From an uncultured Lachnospiraceae bacterium (GTDB taxonomy: Bacteria; Bacillota; Clostridia; Lachnospirales; Lachnospiraceae), in contig USDK01000002.1 of NCBI GenBank assembly GCA_900553355.1, forward strand, positions 22,922-86,921: a stretch of DNA of 64,000 bases. The letters are read 5' to 3'. The notes under the pieces were generated by a model. It worked only from the letters and a program-made list of their open reading frames with translations, searched no databases and was not told the DNA's origin. Both the position numbers and the translations under genes were made by a program. Shown piece after piece: positions 55,001 to 63,362 of the stretch (position 1 is the first letter of the stretch; the number at the start of each line of letters is the position of its first letter).

Positions 55001-55569
55001 TTACCAGGACGACTCTGGATTTTCAGCTGGATGAAGAGACCGGACGGACCAAGGTCCATGACGGCGCCAAAGAGACCGTGGGAGGAATGATCACGGGAAA
55101 GACGATCAAGTATACCAAGAATAATAAGGTGATGGCATTCCTGACACTGGAAGATCTGGCCGGCAGTGTGGAGATCATTGTATTTCCAAAGGACTATGAG
55201 AAAAACCAGCAGTATCTGAATGAGGAAAACAAGGTGTTTATCAGGGGAAGAGTGTCTGAGGAGGACGAAGCGGCCAGTAAGCTGATCTGTGAGAGGGTGA
55301 TCCCGTTCGAACAGACCAGAAGAGAACTGTGGCTTCAGTATCCGGATAAGGCTTCTTACCTGGAAAAAGAGCCGGAGCTTTTTAAGATTCTGGAAGACTT
55401 TGACGGCGAGGATACCGTAGTAATCTACTGTAAAAAGGAAAAAGCGGTCAAGAAGCTTCCGGCGGGGAGAAACGTGGCGGCAGATAAAGTCCTCTTGAGC
55501 AGGTTGACGAATTATCTGGGGGAAAGTTGTGTAAAACTGATAGAAAAACCCATTGAAAACAGTCTTTAA
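52093..55569 (+). CDS. dnaE: DNA polymerase III alpha subunit DnaE
   Basis: 1158 residues. N-terminal PHP domain (HLHVHTEYSLLDGSN, with ITDHGVMYGV), polymerase core with catalytic Asp398 and Asp400 in PDIDVDF and the third near 549 in LKMDFLG, finger and thumb regions, tandem HhH and a C-terminal OB fold (GGMITGKTIKYTKNNKVMAFLTLEDLAG). Length and the OB placement match DnaE of Firmicutes. Another replicase of PolC type probably exists elsewhere. Followed by pfkA, a common order in this group. Confidence 0.97.
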   Translation: MSFVHLHVHTEYSLLDGSNKIKECISRVKELGMDSVAITDHGVMYGVIDFYRAAKAAGIRPILGCEVYVAPGSRFEKEAGSGGDDRYYHLVLLAENDLGYHNLMKIVSRGFTEGYYYKPRVDLELLREYHEGIIALSACLAGEVQKNILCGMYEEGKAAALRYREIFGEGNFFLELQDHGLAEQRLVNQSLLRMSKETGIDLVATNDVHYTYAEDEKPHDILLCLQTGKKLQDEDRMRYEGGQYYIKSEEEMRELFPYALQALENTQRIADRCHVEIEFGVTKLPKYDVPEGYTSWEYLNKLCYEGLEKRYPEADDSLKERLEYELSTIKSMGYVDYFLIVWDFINYARTEGIMVGPGRGSAAGSIVSYCLGITSIDPIKYQLLFERFLNPERVSMPDIDVDFCFERRQEVIDYVVRKYGADRVVQIVTFGTLAAKGVIRDVGRVMDLPYGYVDSIAKMIPGELNITLDRALTMNPELKKLYLEDEQVRELIDMSKRLEGLPRHTSMHAAGVVIGQKAIDEFVPLSLGSDGSVTTQFTMTTLEELGLLKMDFLGLRTLTVIQDAQKLASKSSGKEIDVEKIDYDDKEVLASIGTGKTDGVFQLESAGMKSFMKELKPQSLEDIIAGISLYRPGPMDFIPKYIKGKNHPELITYDCPQLEHILAPTYGCIVYQEQVMQIVRDLAGYTLGRSDLLRRAMSKKKGDVMQKERHNFVYGNPEENVPGCIANGIDEKTANQIYDEMIDFAKYAFNKSHAAAYAVVAYQTAWLKYYYPVEFMAALMTSVIDNSSKVSEYIYTCRQMGIEILPPDINKGVGNFSVDHGKIRYGLAAIKSIGRPVIQAIIEEREAGGEFKNLKDFIERLSGKEVNKRTIESFIKSGAFDSLGGTRKQFMVIYLQVLDQVNQERKYSMTGQMSLFDIVSDDQKAEFDVQLPNVGEYEKETKLAFEKEVLGIYLSGHPMEEYEEKWRKNITRTTLDFQLDEETGRTKVHDGAKETVGGMITGKTIKYTKNNKVMAFLTLEDLAGSVEIIVFPKDYEKNQQYLNEENKVFIRGRVSEEDEAASKLICERVIPFEQTRRELWLQYPDKASYLEKEPELFKILEDFDGEDTVVIYCKKEKAVKKLPAGRNVAADKVLLSRLTNYLGESCVKLIEKPIENSL

Positions 55570-55633
55570 TTACGGTAAAATGTTGCTCGGAAGAGGTAGT
55601 AAGAATGAATAAGAATACAATGGAGGAGTAATC

Positions 55634-56611
55634 ATGGCAGACAAAATAATTCGTACAATTGGCGTTTTGACAAGCGGCGGAGATGCACCTGGAATGAATG
55701 CAGCGATCCGTGCAGTTGTCAGGACCGGATTAGGAAAAGGCTTAAAAGTCAGAGGTATTCGAAAAGGCTACCAGGGATTGTTAAATGAAGAGATCATCGA
55801 TCTTTCTGCAAGAGACGTATCCGATACGATCCAGCGTGGAGGAACCATCCTTCAGACAGCGCGTTGTGAAGAGATGCGTACAGAAGAAGGACAGCAGAAA
55901 GCAGCAGCGATCTGTAAGAAATATGGAATTGACGGCCTTGTGGTCATCGGAGGAGACGGTTCCTTTGCCGGCGCGCAGAAGCTGGCGAACCTGGGTGTGA
56001 ATACAGTAGGAATTCCCGGAACGATCGACCTGGATATTGCCTGTACAGAGTACACCATCGGATTTGATACAGCAGTAAATACTGCGATGGAAGCGATCGA
56101 CAAAGTCCGCGATACATCGACTTCCCATGAGAGATGTTCCATTATCGAGGTTATGGGAAGAGATGCAGGATATCTGGCGCTGTGGTGTGGTATTGCCAAC
56201 GGTGCAGAGCGTATCCTGATGCCGGAGGAGCACGATTATGATGAGGCAGCAATTGTTGCTGATATCCAGGAGTGCAGAAAGCGCGGCAAGAAGAATTATA
56301 TCATCATTAATGCAGAGGGAATCGGCGATTCTCTGAATATGGCGAAGAGGATTGAAGAAGCCACAGGCATGGAGACAAGAGCAACCATCATCGGACACAT
56401 GCAGCGCGGCGGAAGCCCGACCTGTAAGGATCGTGTCTATGCGTCCATCATGGGAGCCATGGCAGTCGATCTTCTGGTGGCAGGAAAGACCAACCGGGTA
56501 GTCGGCTACAAACATGGACAGTATGTGGACTTTGACATTGACGAAGCGCTTGGTATGAAGAAGGGAATCCCTCAGTATCAGTACGACGTGGCAAAGGCTC
56601 TGGCATTATAA
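55634..56611 (+). CDS. pfkA: ATP-dependent 6-phosphofructokinase PfkA
   Basis: 325 residues, normal PfkA size. Visible: GGDAPGMNAAIRAVVR at the start, the ATP loop GGDGSFAGA (Gly in the ATP-type position), the catalytic PGTIDLD with both Asp, and MGRDAGYLALW. The middle residue of TIDLD is Leu where E. coli has Asn; this is common in Clostridia and not catalytic. AATGGAGGAGTAATC precedes the ATG. Confidence 0.97.
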   Translation: MADKIIRTIGVLTSGGDAPGMNAAIRAVVRTGLGKGLKVRGIRKGYQGLLNEEIIDLSARDVSDTIQRGGTILQTARCEEMRTEEGQQKAAAICKKYGIDGLVVIGGDGSFAGAQKLANLGVNTVGIPGTIDLDIACTEYTIGFDTAVNTAMEAIDKVRDTSTSHERCSIIEVMGRDAGYLALWCGIANGAERILMPEEHDYDEAAIVADIQECRKRGKKNYIIINAEGIGDSLNMAKRIEEATGMETRATIIGHMQRGGSPTCKDRVYASIMGAMAVDLLVAGKTNRVVGYKHGQYVDFDIDEALGMKKGIPQYQYDVAKALAL

Positions 56612-56632
56612 GGTGTTTATAAAAGGCAGACA

Positions 56633-56683
56633 AAGGCGGACGGATGTAAGGGCGAAAAAGCCGGACATCTGGTCCGTCTTTTG
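56633..56683 (+). terminator. terminator after pfkA
   Basis: AAGGCGGACGGATGT pairs imperfectly with ACATCTGGTCCGTCTT across a loop, and a T-run follows. It lies 22 bases after the pfkA stop. Confidence 0.7.
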
Positions 56684-56759
56684 AATTGCTCTTGAATTTC
56701 TGCCTGTGACCGTTTACAATGTGTTGTAATACGGATAAAGAGATAAAGGAGACAAAATC

Positions 56760-57581
56760 GTGGCGAACGAAGATAGAAAAACCGCACCGGTAGGCGTGTT
56801 TGATTCTGGTGTGGGCGGACTTACGGTGGCAAGAGAGATCATGCGCCAGCTCCCGGAGGAGAATGTAGTATATTTTGGAGATACGGCCAGGGTTCCTTAC
56901 GGAAGCAAGTCAAAAAATAATATCATCCGGTTTTCCAGACAGATTATCAGATTTCTGCGGACAAAGGACGTGAAGGCGATCGTGATCGCCTGTAATACGG
57001 CCAGTGCGCTGGCGTTGGAAACGGTTCAGAAGGAGGTGGACATCCCTATCATTGGCGTGATCGTGCCAGGAGCAAGAGCTGCTGTCCGGGAGACCAGAAA
57101 TGGCTGTATCGGAGTGGCCGGGACGGAAGCCACCATCCGAAGCGAGACCTATACCAAGGTGATCAAAGAGCTTATGCCAGAGGCAAAAGTGATTGGAAAG
57201 GCCTGTCCTTTATTCGTCCCATTAGTGGAGGAAGGCTTTGCCAAGCATCATATTACAGAAGAAGTGATTGATATCTATCTGTCTGGGATGAAGGCTACAG
57301 ATATCGATACAATGATCCTGGGATGCACTCATTATCCATTGCTGCGGTCCAGAATTATCTCGTATTTCGGCGAAAAAGTCCACATTGTCAATCCGGCCTA
57401 TGAGACAGCTATGGATCTCAAGGAGATCCTGCAGGGAAGGGACATGCTGAATGAATCCGGAGAGCCGGGAGAATATCAGTTTTATGTCAGCGATGCGGCA
57501 GAGAAGTTTACAGAATTTGCCGGGTCGATCCTGCCTTATGATGTGGCGGCAACCAGACAGATCAATATAGAAGATTATTAG
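56760..57581 (+). CDS. murI: Glutamate racemase MurI
   Basis: 273 residues. Makes D-glutamate for peptidoglycan. Catalytic Cys78 in VIACNTAS and Cys near 189 in LGCTHYPLL, and Asp15 in VFDSGVGGLTV, are present. GTG start behind AAAGGAGACAAAATC. The DUF1934 gene follows eight bases later and is likely co-transcribed. Confidence 0.96.
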   Translation: MANEDRKTAPVGVFDSGVGGLTVAREIMRQLPEENVVYFGDTARVPYGSKSKNNIIRFSRQIIRFLRTKDVKAIVIACNTASALALETVQKEVDIPIIGVIVPGARAAVRETRNGCIGVAGTEATIRSETYTKVIKELMPEAKVIGKACPLFVPLVEEGFAKHHITEEVIDIYLSGMKATDIDTMILGCTHYPLLRSRIISYFGEKVHIVNPAYETAMDLKEILQGRDMLNESGEPGEYQFYVSDAAEKFTEFAGSILPYDVAATRQINIEDY

Positions 57582-57589
57582 GTGATATT

Positions 57590-58057
57590 ATGACGAAAGA
57601 TGTATTGCTCAGTATAAGCGGGCTTCATTATGATATGACAGGGATCCCTGATGAGCCTGGGACGGAAGAGGAAAACGGCCCGATCGAGGTGATCACTCCG
57701 GCAAGTTATTACTTTAAGAACGGCAAGCATTATATTGTGTATGATGAAGTAGTAGAAGGCGTGCCGGGTACGATCAAGAGCAAGATCCGGATTACGGACA
57801 GCCAGATGGTAGAGATCATGAAGTCCGGAATTGCAAATACACATATGACGTTTGAAAAAGACAAGATCCATATGACACAGTATGAGACGCCCTATGGAGA
57901 ACTTCTGGTAGGTGTCCACACCCGGTATATGGATCTGAAAGAGACGGAGCATCAGATTGATGTCAATCTGGGTTATGAGCTGGATGTCAACGGCGATAAA
58001 GTGGCGGACTGCAATATTACGATGCATGTGAAAAGCCATGGCGGACCCGGAGAGTAA
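57590..58057 (+). CDS. DUF1934 family protein (YwiB-like)
   Basis: 155 residues, predicted eight-stranded barrel of the YwiB/DUF1934 family (calycin-like). The repeated pattern of short strands KHYIVYDEVVEGVPGTIKSKIRITD and IHMTQYETPYGELLVGVHTRYMDL is characteristic. No known reaction. It often lies next to argS or murI in Firmicutes, which matches here. A weak AGGTGATATT site precedes the ATG. Confidence 0.9.
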   Translation: MTKDVLLSISGLHYDMTGIPDEPGTEEENGPIEVITPASYYFKNGKHYIVYDEVVEGVPGTIKSKIRITDSQMVEIMKSGIANTHMTFEKDKIHMTQYETPYGELLVGVHTRYMDLKETEHQIDVNLGYELDVNGDKVADCNITMHVKSHGGPGE

Positions 58058-58076
58058 AGAGAAAATATTAAAGATA

Positions 58077-58124
58077 AAAAACGGCATCCCAAAAGCCATT
58101 TCAGACTTTTGGGATGCCGTTTTT
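58077..58124. terminator. bidirectional terminator between convergent genes
   Basis: Perfect 19-base arms 58077-58095 and 58106-58124 (AAAAACGGCATCCCAAAAG and complement) with a ten-base loop. A-run and T-run on either side serve both DUF1934 (plus) and the surface protein (minus). Confidence 0.93.
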
Positions 58125-58133
58125 AAATATCTT

Positions 58134-60881
58134 CTAGTCTTCTCTTCTTCTGCGCTTCAGTTCTATACCGGCAGCTGCACTGCCAGATAATACCAGAAGT
58201 CCTGCCGCAAGGGCCAGATCAGCGGTATCGCCGGTTTTTACATTGCCACTTTTTTTGGAAACTGTCTTTGCAGGATTTGTAGAAGCGGCTGCAGGTGCAT
58301 TTCCTTTATTTGAGTTCGCGCCTGGTGTTGTAGCACCTGGTGTCGTGGCGCCGGTATCAGTGGAGCCCGGGTTTTCAGGATCCGGATTTTCGGGTTCGGA
58401 TTCTGCGTAGGAGTATACAAACTGGGTTCCGTTGTCGGCGGCCGTTAAAGCTTCTTTCAGCTCAGGAGACCAGCTTCCGGCAGTATAACCTTCATTCGGT
58501 TTGTTGCCGACTTCCGGAACTTCCGGTTTTACAGTTCCCTTATCAGTAGGAGTCCCATTTTCATCGGTCAGTGTCAGGAGCTGGTCAACGGTATCAGAAG
58601 TTCCGTCATTCCAGGTCCCGTTTTCTACGGCATAGGATACTTCAATCTGATACTGATCCGGGATACTGTCTCCCTTTCCGCCAGGTCCGAGATTGTCTTC
58701 GCGCCATACGTATTTGATCGTTACATCGCTGTCACCAAGGATACCTTCTGCTTTCCATGGGTTAGGATTCGTATCTTCCATACCGGTGACTGTTTCGGAT
58801 TCCAGAACCCATCCTTTCATATATGTTGCAGTACCGACGTTCCAGCTGGTACCTTCTTTTCTTGTGTAAGTGCTGGTACCGCCCTTCTGATTGCTTAAGC
58901 TTCCGTCTTTGTTATAAAATTCGGTGGTGACGGTAATCGTCACGATCGAAGAATATTTGATGCCGGCTTTGTCAAGGGCTGCGGCGGTAGTGCTGCCATT
59001 CTTTGCCCAAAGATTACCGACGGATTTGAAAGCATTTGTACCTATATAGGAAATATTATCCGGCAGAGTCAGCTCTGTTAATGAGTCGCAGCTTGCGAAG
59101 ACGTTTGCGCCTACGGAAGTCAAAGTTGACGGAAGGGATACCGTTTTGAGTTTGTCACAATCATTAAATGCTTCGTTCCCGAGAGAAGTGACACCTTCTG
59201 GAATGGTGATTTTTGTAATCGCAGTTCCCCAGAATGCACGACGTTCGATGGTCTTCAAAGTAGAAGGAAGAGTAACCTTTGCAAGGTTGTTATCACCGTT
59301 GAATGCTTCATGACGGATAGCAGTCACACCTTCGGGAATGACCACGCTTGTAATATTGTCATTCATCCAGAAGCTCATTGCCCCAAGCTCTACAACAGGT
59401 TTTCCGGCAATTGATGGAGGGATTACGATCTCTTTGCCGGTTCCGGTATAGCCCTCGATGATCACTCCGGCCTCAGTGGTAGAATATTCATAGTCGCCTT
59501 CTACACCGATTACAGTGACAGTACACTGAGCGCTTGCAGGTGCTTCCTGGCCCTCGTTTTTCCCTACGCAGGTTGCGGTGATAACAGCGGTTCCTTCGCC
59601 GACTGCCGTAACAGTACCGTCGGCCGCAACGGTAGCAACACTTTCATTGTCGCTGCTCCAGGTCACGTCTCTGTTCGTCGCATTTGCAGAGTAGCTGTTG
59701 ACTCTCAGAGAGTCTGTCTCACCTTGTGTCAACTCTAACTCCGACTCGTTTAACGTGATCGCTGTTGGATATACAACTGCTGTATAGTCAATGCCGGCCT
59801 TGTCCAAGGTGGCTGTAGTTGTTGTCCCGGCGTTGGTGTTGATGGTTTCGATGGTTCCGAAAGCATTTGTGCCTACATAGGTGATATGATCTGGCAGTGA
59901 GATCTCTTTCAACGCAGTACATCTGGAAAATGCATTTGCCCCGACAGAAACCAGTGTAGAAGGAAGGGTTGCCTTGGACAACTGGGTACAGTTGCTAAAT
60001 GCTTCGTTTCCAAGAGAAGTAACGCCTTCCGGGATCGCAATTTCCGTAATCGCAGTTCCCCAGAATGCACGCTGGCCGATTGTCGTTAATGTAGAAGGCA
60101 GGGTAATTGAGGAAAGATTGTCGTCGCCGTTAAAAGTCTGTTTGCCGATGCTTGTCACACCTTCGGGAATGACTACGCTTGTGATGTTGTCATCCATCCA
60201 GAAACTCATCGGCCCGAGTGCCGTAACCGGTTTCCCTTCGATCGTGGACGGAATTACGATATCGCCGCCTTCGCCAAGATAGTCTGTAATGGTAACGCTG
60301 TTCCCGGAAGTGGTATATTTGTACAGGTCAGATAGCCCGATTACCTTTACCGTACAGGAGTCGCTTGCAGGTGCTTCCTGGCCTTCATTTTTACTTACGC
60401 AGGTTGCGGTGATAACGGCAGTTCCTTCACTGACTGCAGTCACTTCTCCGGTCTTGGGATCGACGGAAGCGACAGTAGGATCGCTGCTGCTCCAGGTAAC
60501 TTCTTTGTTTGTCGCATTTCCTGAATATCCGTTGACCTTCAGGACTTCTTTGTCACCGGTGGTAAGCTGCAGGTTCTTCTGTAATAAAGAAATCTGTGTT
60601 GGATAAATCTCTCCTGATTTTGTAGAAATGCTTGCGGAATCGGAAGAGCTTTGAGATGTTTCAGCTGTGTCCTGGCTGGCCGGCGCGGAGCTGTCGGGTT
60701 CAGCTGTCTGTTCTGAAGCCCCTTCGTCAGATGCCGGCTCTTCTGCAGCTACAGAAGAGTTCAGCTCTTCTGCATGAACAGATAAAGACGCTGAAGGTAT
60801 GGCCGCAGCAGATAAAATAACTGAAGCAAGACCGATACAAGCGCCTTTTTTAAGTAATACTATCATTCTTTTTCGTACCAT
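58134..60881 (-). CDS. Sortase-anchored surface protein with Ig-like and BspA leucine-rich repeats
   Basis: 915 residues. Signal sequence at 1-38, a Ser/Glu-rich linker to about 92, then two near-identical modules of about 277 residues. Each has a Big_2-like Ig domain (EVTWSSSDPTVASVDPKTGEVTAV) followed by BspA-type LRR_5 repeats (EIAIPEGVTSLGNEAFSNCTQLSKATLPSTL). Next come two beta-rich domains, a Pro/Thr/Gly-rich wall-spanning region and a C-terminal KTGD motif, membrane helix and RRRRED tail. The KTGD variant suits a sortase other than LPXTG type. Likely adhesion to host or food glycans or proteins. AAAGGAGGATC precedes the ATG. Confidence 0.92.
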   Translation of the reverse strand: MVRKRMIVLLKKGACIGLASVILSAAAIPSASLSVHAEELNSSVAAEEPASDEGASEQTAEPDSSAPASQDTAETSQSSSDSASISTKSGEIYPTQISLLQKNLQLTTGDKEVLKVNGYSGNATNKEVTWSSSDPTVASVDPKTGEVTAVSEGTAVITATCVSKNEGQEAPASDSCTVKVIGLSDLYKYTTSGNSVTITDYLGEGGDIVIPSTIEGKPVTALGPMSFWMDDNITSVVIPEGVTSIGKQTFNGDDNLSSITLPSTLTTIGQRAFWGTAITEIAIPEGVTSLGNEAFSNCTQLSKATLPSTLVSVGANAFSRCTALKEISLPDHITYVGTNAFGTIETINTNAGTTTTATLDKAGIDYTAVVYPTAITLNESELELTQGETDSLRVNSYSANATNRDVTWSSDNESVATVAADGTVTAVGEGTAVITATCVGKNEGQEAPASAQCTVTVIGVEGDYEYSTTEAGVIIEGYTGTGKEIVIPPSIAGKPVVELGAMSFWMNDNITSVVIPEGVTAIRHEAFNGDNNLAKVTLPSTLKTIERRAFWGTAITKITIPEGVTSLGNEAFNDCDKLKTVSLPSTLTSVGANVFASCDSLTELTLPDNISYIGTNAFKSVGNLWAKNGSTTAAALDKAGIKYSSIVTITVTTEFYNKDGSLSNQKGGTSTYTRKEGTSWNVGTATYMKGWVLESETVTGMEDTNPNPWKAEGILGDSDVTIKYVWREDNLGPGGKGDSIPDQYQIEVSYAVENGTWNDGTSDTVDQLLTLTDENGTPTDKGTVKPEVPEVGNKPNEGYTAGSWSPELKEALTAADNGTQFVYSYAESEPENPDPENPGSTDTGATTPGATTPGANSNKGNAPAAASTNPAKTVSKKSGNVKTGDTADLALAAGLLVLSGSAAAGIELKRRRRED
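58941..59772 (-). repeat. internal coding repeat, unit 2 (Ig plus LRR module)
   Basis: Second copy of the 277-residue module in the surface protein. It aligns with the unit at 59773-60607, with shared strings such as the AVPQNAR-encoding DNA near 59220 and 60050. Boundaries are approximate. Confidence 0.8.
59773..60607 (-). repeat. internal coding repeat, unit 1 (Ig plus LRR module)
   Basis: First copy of the same module. The two copies are head to tail without spacer and are similar in DNA as well as protein, which suggests a fairly recent duplication. Boundaries are approximate. Confidence 0.8.
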
Positions 60882-61000
60882 TGGGGTGATCCTCCTTTAG
60901 TTAATACTTTTCTTTATGCCAGAAAAGTATAAAGGAGGCATATTAATTCTTGATGTAAAATATGTTATTTATAGTTTAAACGTATTTAAAATCTTTGGGG

Positions 61001-62002
61001 CTATGAGTTAAACATCGGCCACTCTGTCATGGAAAAGCGTCTGCGGTATTCGCCGGGAGTCATTCCGTAAGTTGACTTGAATAACCGGTGAAAATGGCTG
61101 GAATTTTCATATCCGACGTCAAGGATGATCGCCTCGATGGGGTCCTTTGTCTCGGTCAGGAGATAAGCGGCCTGCAGCAGACGGCGTTTTTGCAGATACT
61201 GTGTAAATGTATAAGGAAAATATCGTTTCATCAGACGGCTGATGTAATAATCCGGCTTGCCTTCTTTTTTGCAAAAATCTGCAAGGCTGGCCGTTTTATA
61301 TTCTGTCTCGATATAGTTCAGCGCGTCCAGCACGATTGTTTCTTCATAGTTGGAAGGGGAACCGACAGTGACTGTATAACTTCTGCCAGAGAGGTCAAGA
61401 AGAAGGACTCCCATGGTAGCCTGAAGGATCTGACGGCTGTTTCTTCGCCGTTTCAGAAGGATCCGGGTCATGTTTTCCAGTAAATTTTTGGCCTCGGGCA
61501 TGTCCTGGAGATGAAAATGAAGAAATTCGCATTCCGTCGAGTCGTTTCTGGAGACCTGAGAGATAAATCTGCGCAGCAGAGTGTCCTCACGGAGCATGCT
61601 CAGAGGATACTGCAGAAAGGCGGGAAGAATGGCAAAACTGACGGCGATATCGTGATATCCGGCTGCACTGACGGAATGGGAAGTCCCCTGTGGAAGAAAG
61701 AGAAGCTCGTCTGCCTTCAGGGTCAGTTCTGAACTGGCGTTGATAACATGTGTGGTAGAGCCGCTGCACATGTAGATCAGTTCCAGATAGTTATGTGTGT
61801 GATCCGGCAGGGGTACAAATCTTGGCTGTTTTAAGATATCGATCATGGTCATCGGCGACATGACAATGTCAGAATCAAAAACAGTACTGTTCTTTCCCTT
61901 GACAAAATAAGAAAGCACAGGCTTCTCATGCCTGAGAATTTCTTGCTCCTGTGCATTTACTTTTTCTAAATATTCTAATAAATCCTTATCCAAATGTTTC
62001 AC
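61001..62002 (-). CDS. AraC-family transcriptional regulator
   Basis: 333 residues. N-terminal cupin-like sensor (FVPLPDHTHNYLELIYMCSGSTTHVINA ... LLFLPQGTSHSV) and a C-terminal AraC double HTH (SLADFCKKEGKPDYYISRLMKRYF and AIILDVGYENSSHFHRLFKSTYGMTPGEYRR). An in-frame stop upstream leaves GTG 62002 as the start, although AGAGGG lies only two bases before it. It probably senses a carbohydrate; its targets may be the surface protein or the divergent HPr-like gene, both adjacent. Confidence 0.92.
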   Translation of the reverse strand: MKHLDKDLLEYLEKVNAQEQEILRHEKPVLSYFVKGKNSTVFDSDIVMSPMTMIDILKQPRFVPLPDHTHNYLELIYMCSGSTTHVINASSELTLKADELLFLPQGTSHSVSAAGYHDIAVSFAILPAFLQYPLSMLREDTLLRRFISQVSRNDSTECEFLHFHLQDMPEAKNLLENMTRILLKRRRNSRQILQATMGVLLLDLSGRSYTVTVGSPSNYEETIVLDALNYIETEYKTASLADFCKKEGKPDYYISRLMKRYFPYTFTQYLQKRRLLQAAYLLTETKDPIEAIILDVGYENSSHFHRLFKSTYGMTPGEYRRRFSMTEWPMFNS

Positions 62003-62202
62003 ATCCCTCTTGATTCATAGCGGTGGGTTCTGATTCCACTATAGCACATTTTGCAGATTTCGTCCCTTTTTTTGCCAGAAAAGACAGAATTTTAATATTT
62101 TTTTTATCGATATTACAAAAATTGACGTGTTTTTTGCAATCTCGGTTCTAACATTTGACGTATAGATTTAATAAAATATATGTTAGAAAGGAGAGAAGAT
62201 AA

Positions 62203-62436
62203 ATGATTAAAGTCCCTGTTAATTTTCAGCAGAAAGAAGACGCAGTGAAATTTGTGAAAATTGTAAATCAATATCCGTTTCAGATGGATCTGGTGAGCGG
62301 GAACCGTATCGTTGATGCTAAATCTTTGCTTGGAACCATTGCGATCAGCCAGGCAGAAAGGCTCTCTCTTCAGATCTATTCCGCGCCGTCCCCCTCAACA
62401 GAACAAATGCTTGCAGAGATGCAGAACTATCTGTAG
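62203..62436 (+). CDS. HPr-like protein without the active-site histidine, copy 2
   Basis: 77 residues. Strand/helix order fits HPr, with the segment RIVDAKSLLGTIAISQAERLSLQIY close to the Ser46 region of true HPr (Lys40-Ser41). The His15 motif GLHARPA is absent; QQKEDAVKFVKIV stands there. It therefore cannot be a standard PTS phosphocarrier. AAGGAGAGAAG lies before the ATG. It is divergent from an AraC regulator and shares no operon with PTS genes. Confidence 0.8.
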   Translation: MIKVPVNFQQKEDAVKFVKIVNQYPFQMDLVSGNRIVDAKSLLGTIAISQAERLSLQIYSAPSPSTEQMLAEMQNYL

Positions 62437-62463
62437 TTCCCCCTTTCCTTTATAATAAAATAA

Positions 62464-62502
62464 GCTGCAGCCGCAGGATCTGACCGGTTCTGCGGCTGCA
62501 GC
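62464..62502. terminator. hairpin after the HPr-like gene (weak terminator)
   Basis: GCTGCAGCCGCAG (62464-62476) and CTGCGGCTGCAGC (62490-62502) pair over 13 bases. No T-run follows on the plus strand, so termination would be inefficient. Confidence 0.6.
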
Positions 62503-62589
62503 CGTGAAAAGAGATATTATGTTTTCCCGGAAAATGTGGTACAATGCATATGTTATGCGTGCATGTGTGACTAGAAAGAAGGGAAAAGC

Positions 62590-63348
62590 TTGATAAAAGG
62601 AATGCCAAAAGAAAGTAAAAAACAGATGGGATTCCGCATCTTTTTTTATGCGGTCGGTCTGTTGATCCTCGCGTTGGGACTGACTTTAAACACGAAGGCA
62701 GGGCTGGGAGTCTCGGCGATCATATCGGTTTCTTACTGTGTATCTGTCGTATCCGGGCAAAATTTCGGGAATACGACTTTTGTTATGTATGGAATCTTTG
62801 TGGCGATAGAGATTGTACTGCACATGATCCGTGTCGGGAAATATGAAAAAATGGAAGATGGGGTTCTGGAACACGCAGGGCGGAAGGACAGGTGGCTGAT
62901 TCTTTTGATGGATGTGCTGCAGCTTCCATTGAGTCTTGTTTTTACCAGATTTTTGAATGTGTTTTCAGATTTGATCCCACAGATTGCATCGGGAGAGACG
63001 ACTCCTGGAGCATACACGTTGAGGCTTGTGGTACTGATCGTCGCGATTATTCTGACAGGCGTCGGAGCGGCCATGTCTTTAAATATGCGGATCGTTCCCA
63101 ATCCGGGAGATGGGGTCGTACAGGCGATTGCGGATTGTATCCATAAAAATGTGGGATTTACCAAGAATTGTTTTGATCTTGTAAATATTACGATCAGTAC
63201 ACTGGTGGGACTTCTGGCGATCGGACGTCTGGCCGGTGTCGGGATAGGAACAGTGTTTGCAGTCATTGGCGTAGGAAGAGCGATCGCGGTATTTAATCAT
63301 TTTACTTATGATAAGATGGCAGAGCTGTCTGGGACCGGAGAGGAATAG
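62590..63348 (+). CDS. YczE/YitT-type membrane protein
   Basis: 252 residues with about five membrane helices. The opening RIFFYAVGLLILALGLTLNTKAGLGVSAIISVSYCVS fits the YczE/COG2364 group. Function not established. A TTG start follows AAGGGAAAAGC. A cytoplasmic loop with a charged segment (GKYEKMEDGVLEHAGRKDR) lies near residue 85. The metallopeptidase gene follows 14 bases later. Confidence 0.82.
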   Translation: MIKGMPKESKKQMGFRIFFYAVGLLILALGLTLNTKAGLGVSAIISVSYCVSVVSGQNFGNTTFVMYGIFVAIEIVLHMIRVGKYEKMEDGVLEHAGRKDRWLILLMDVLQLPLSLVFTRFLNVFSDLIPQIASGETTPGAYTLRLVVLIVAIILTGVGAAMSLNMRIVPNPGDGVVQAIADCIHKNVGFTKNCFDLVNITISTLVGLLAIGRLAGVGIGTVFAVIGVGRAIAVFNHFTYDKMAELSGTGEE

Positions 63349-63362
63349 GTGAAGTACAGGTT

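Noticed and set aside
55634..56611. TIDLD in place of TIDND in phosphofructokinase as an active-site defect
   Set aside because: Both catalytic Asp are kept and the middle residue is not catalytic; the variant is common in Clostridia.
58941..60607. Repeats taken as a CRISPR-like or intergenic array
   Set aside because: They are long coding modules of one surface protein, without short regular repeats and spacers.
62121..62160. Direct repeats TTGACGT at 62122 and 62155 as AraC half-sites
   Set aside because: Only two short copies 33 bases apart, one of which could be a -35 element; too little to call.
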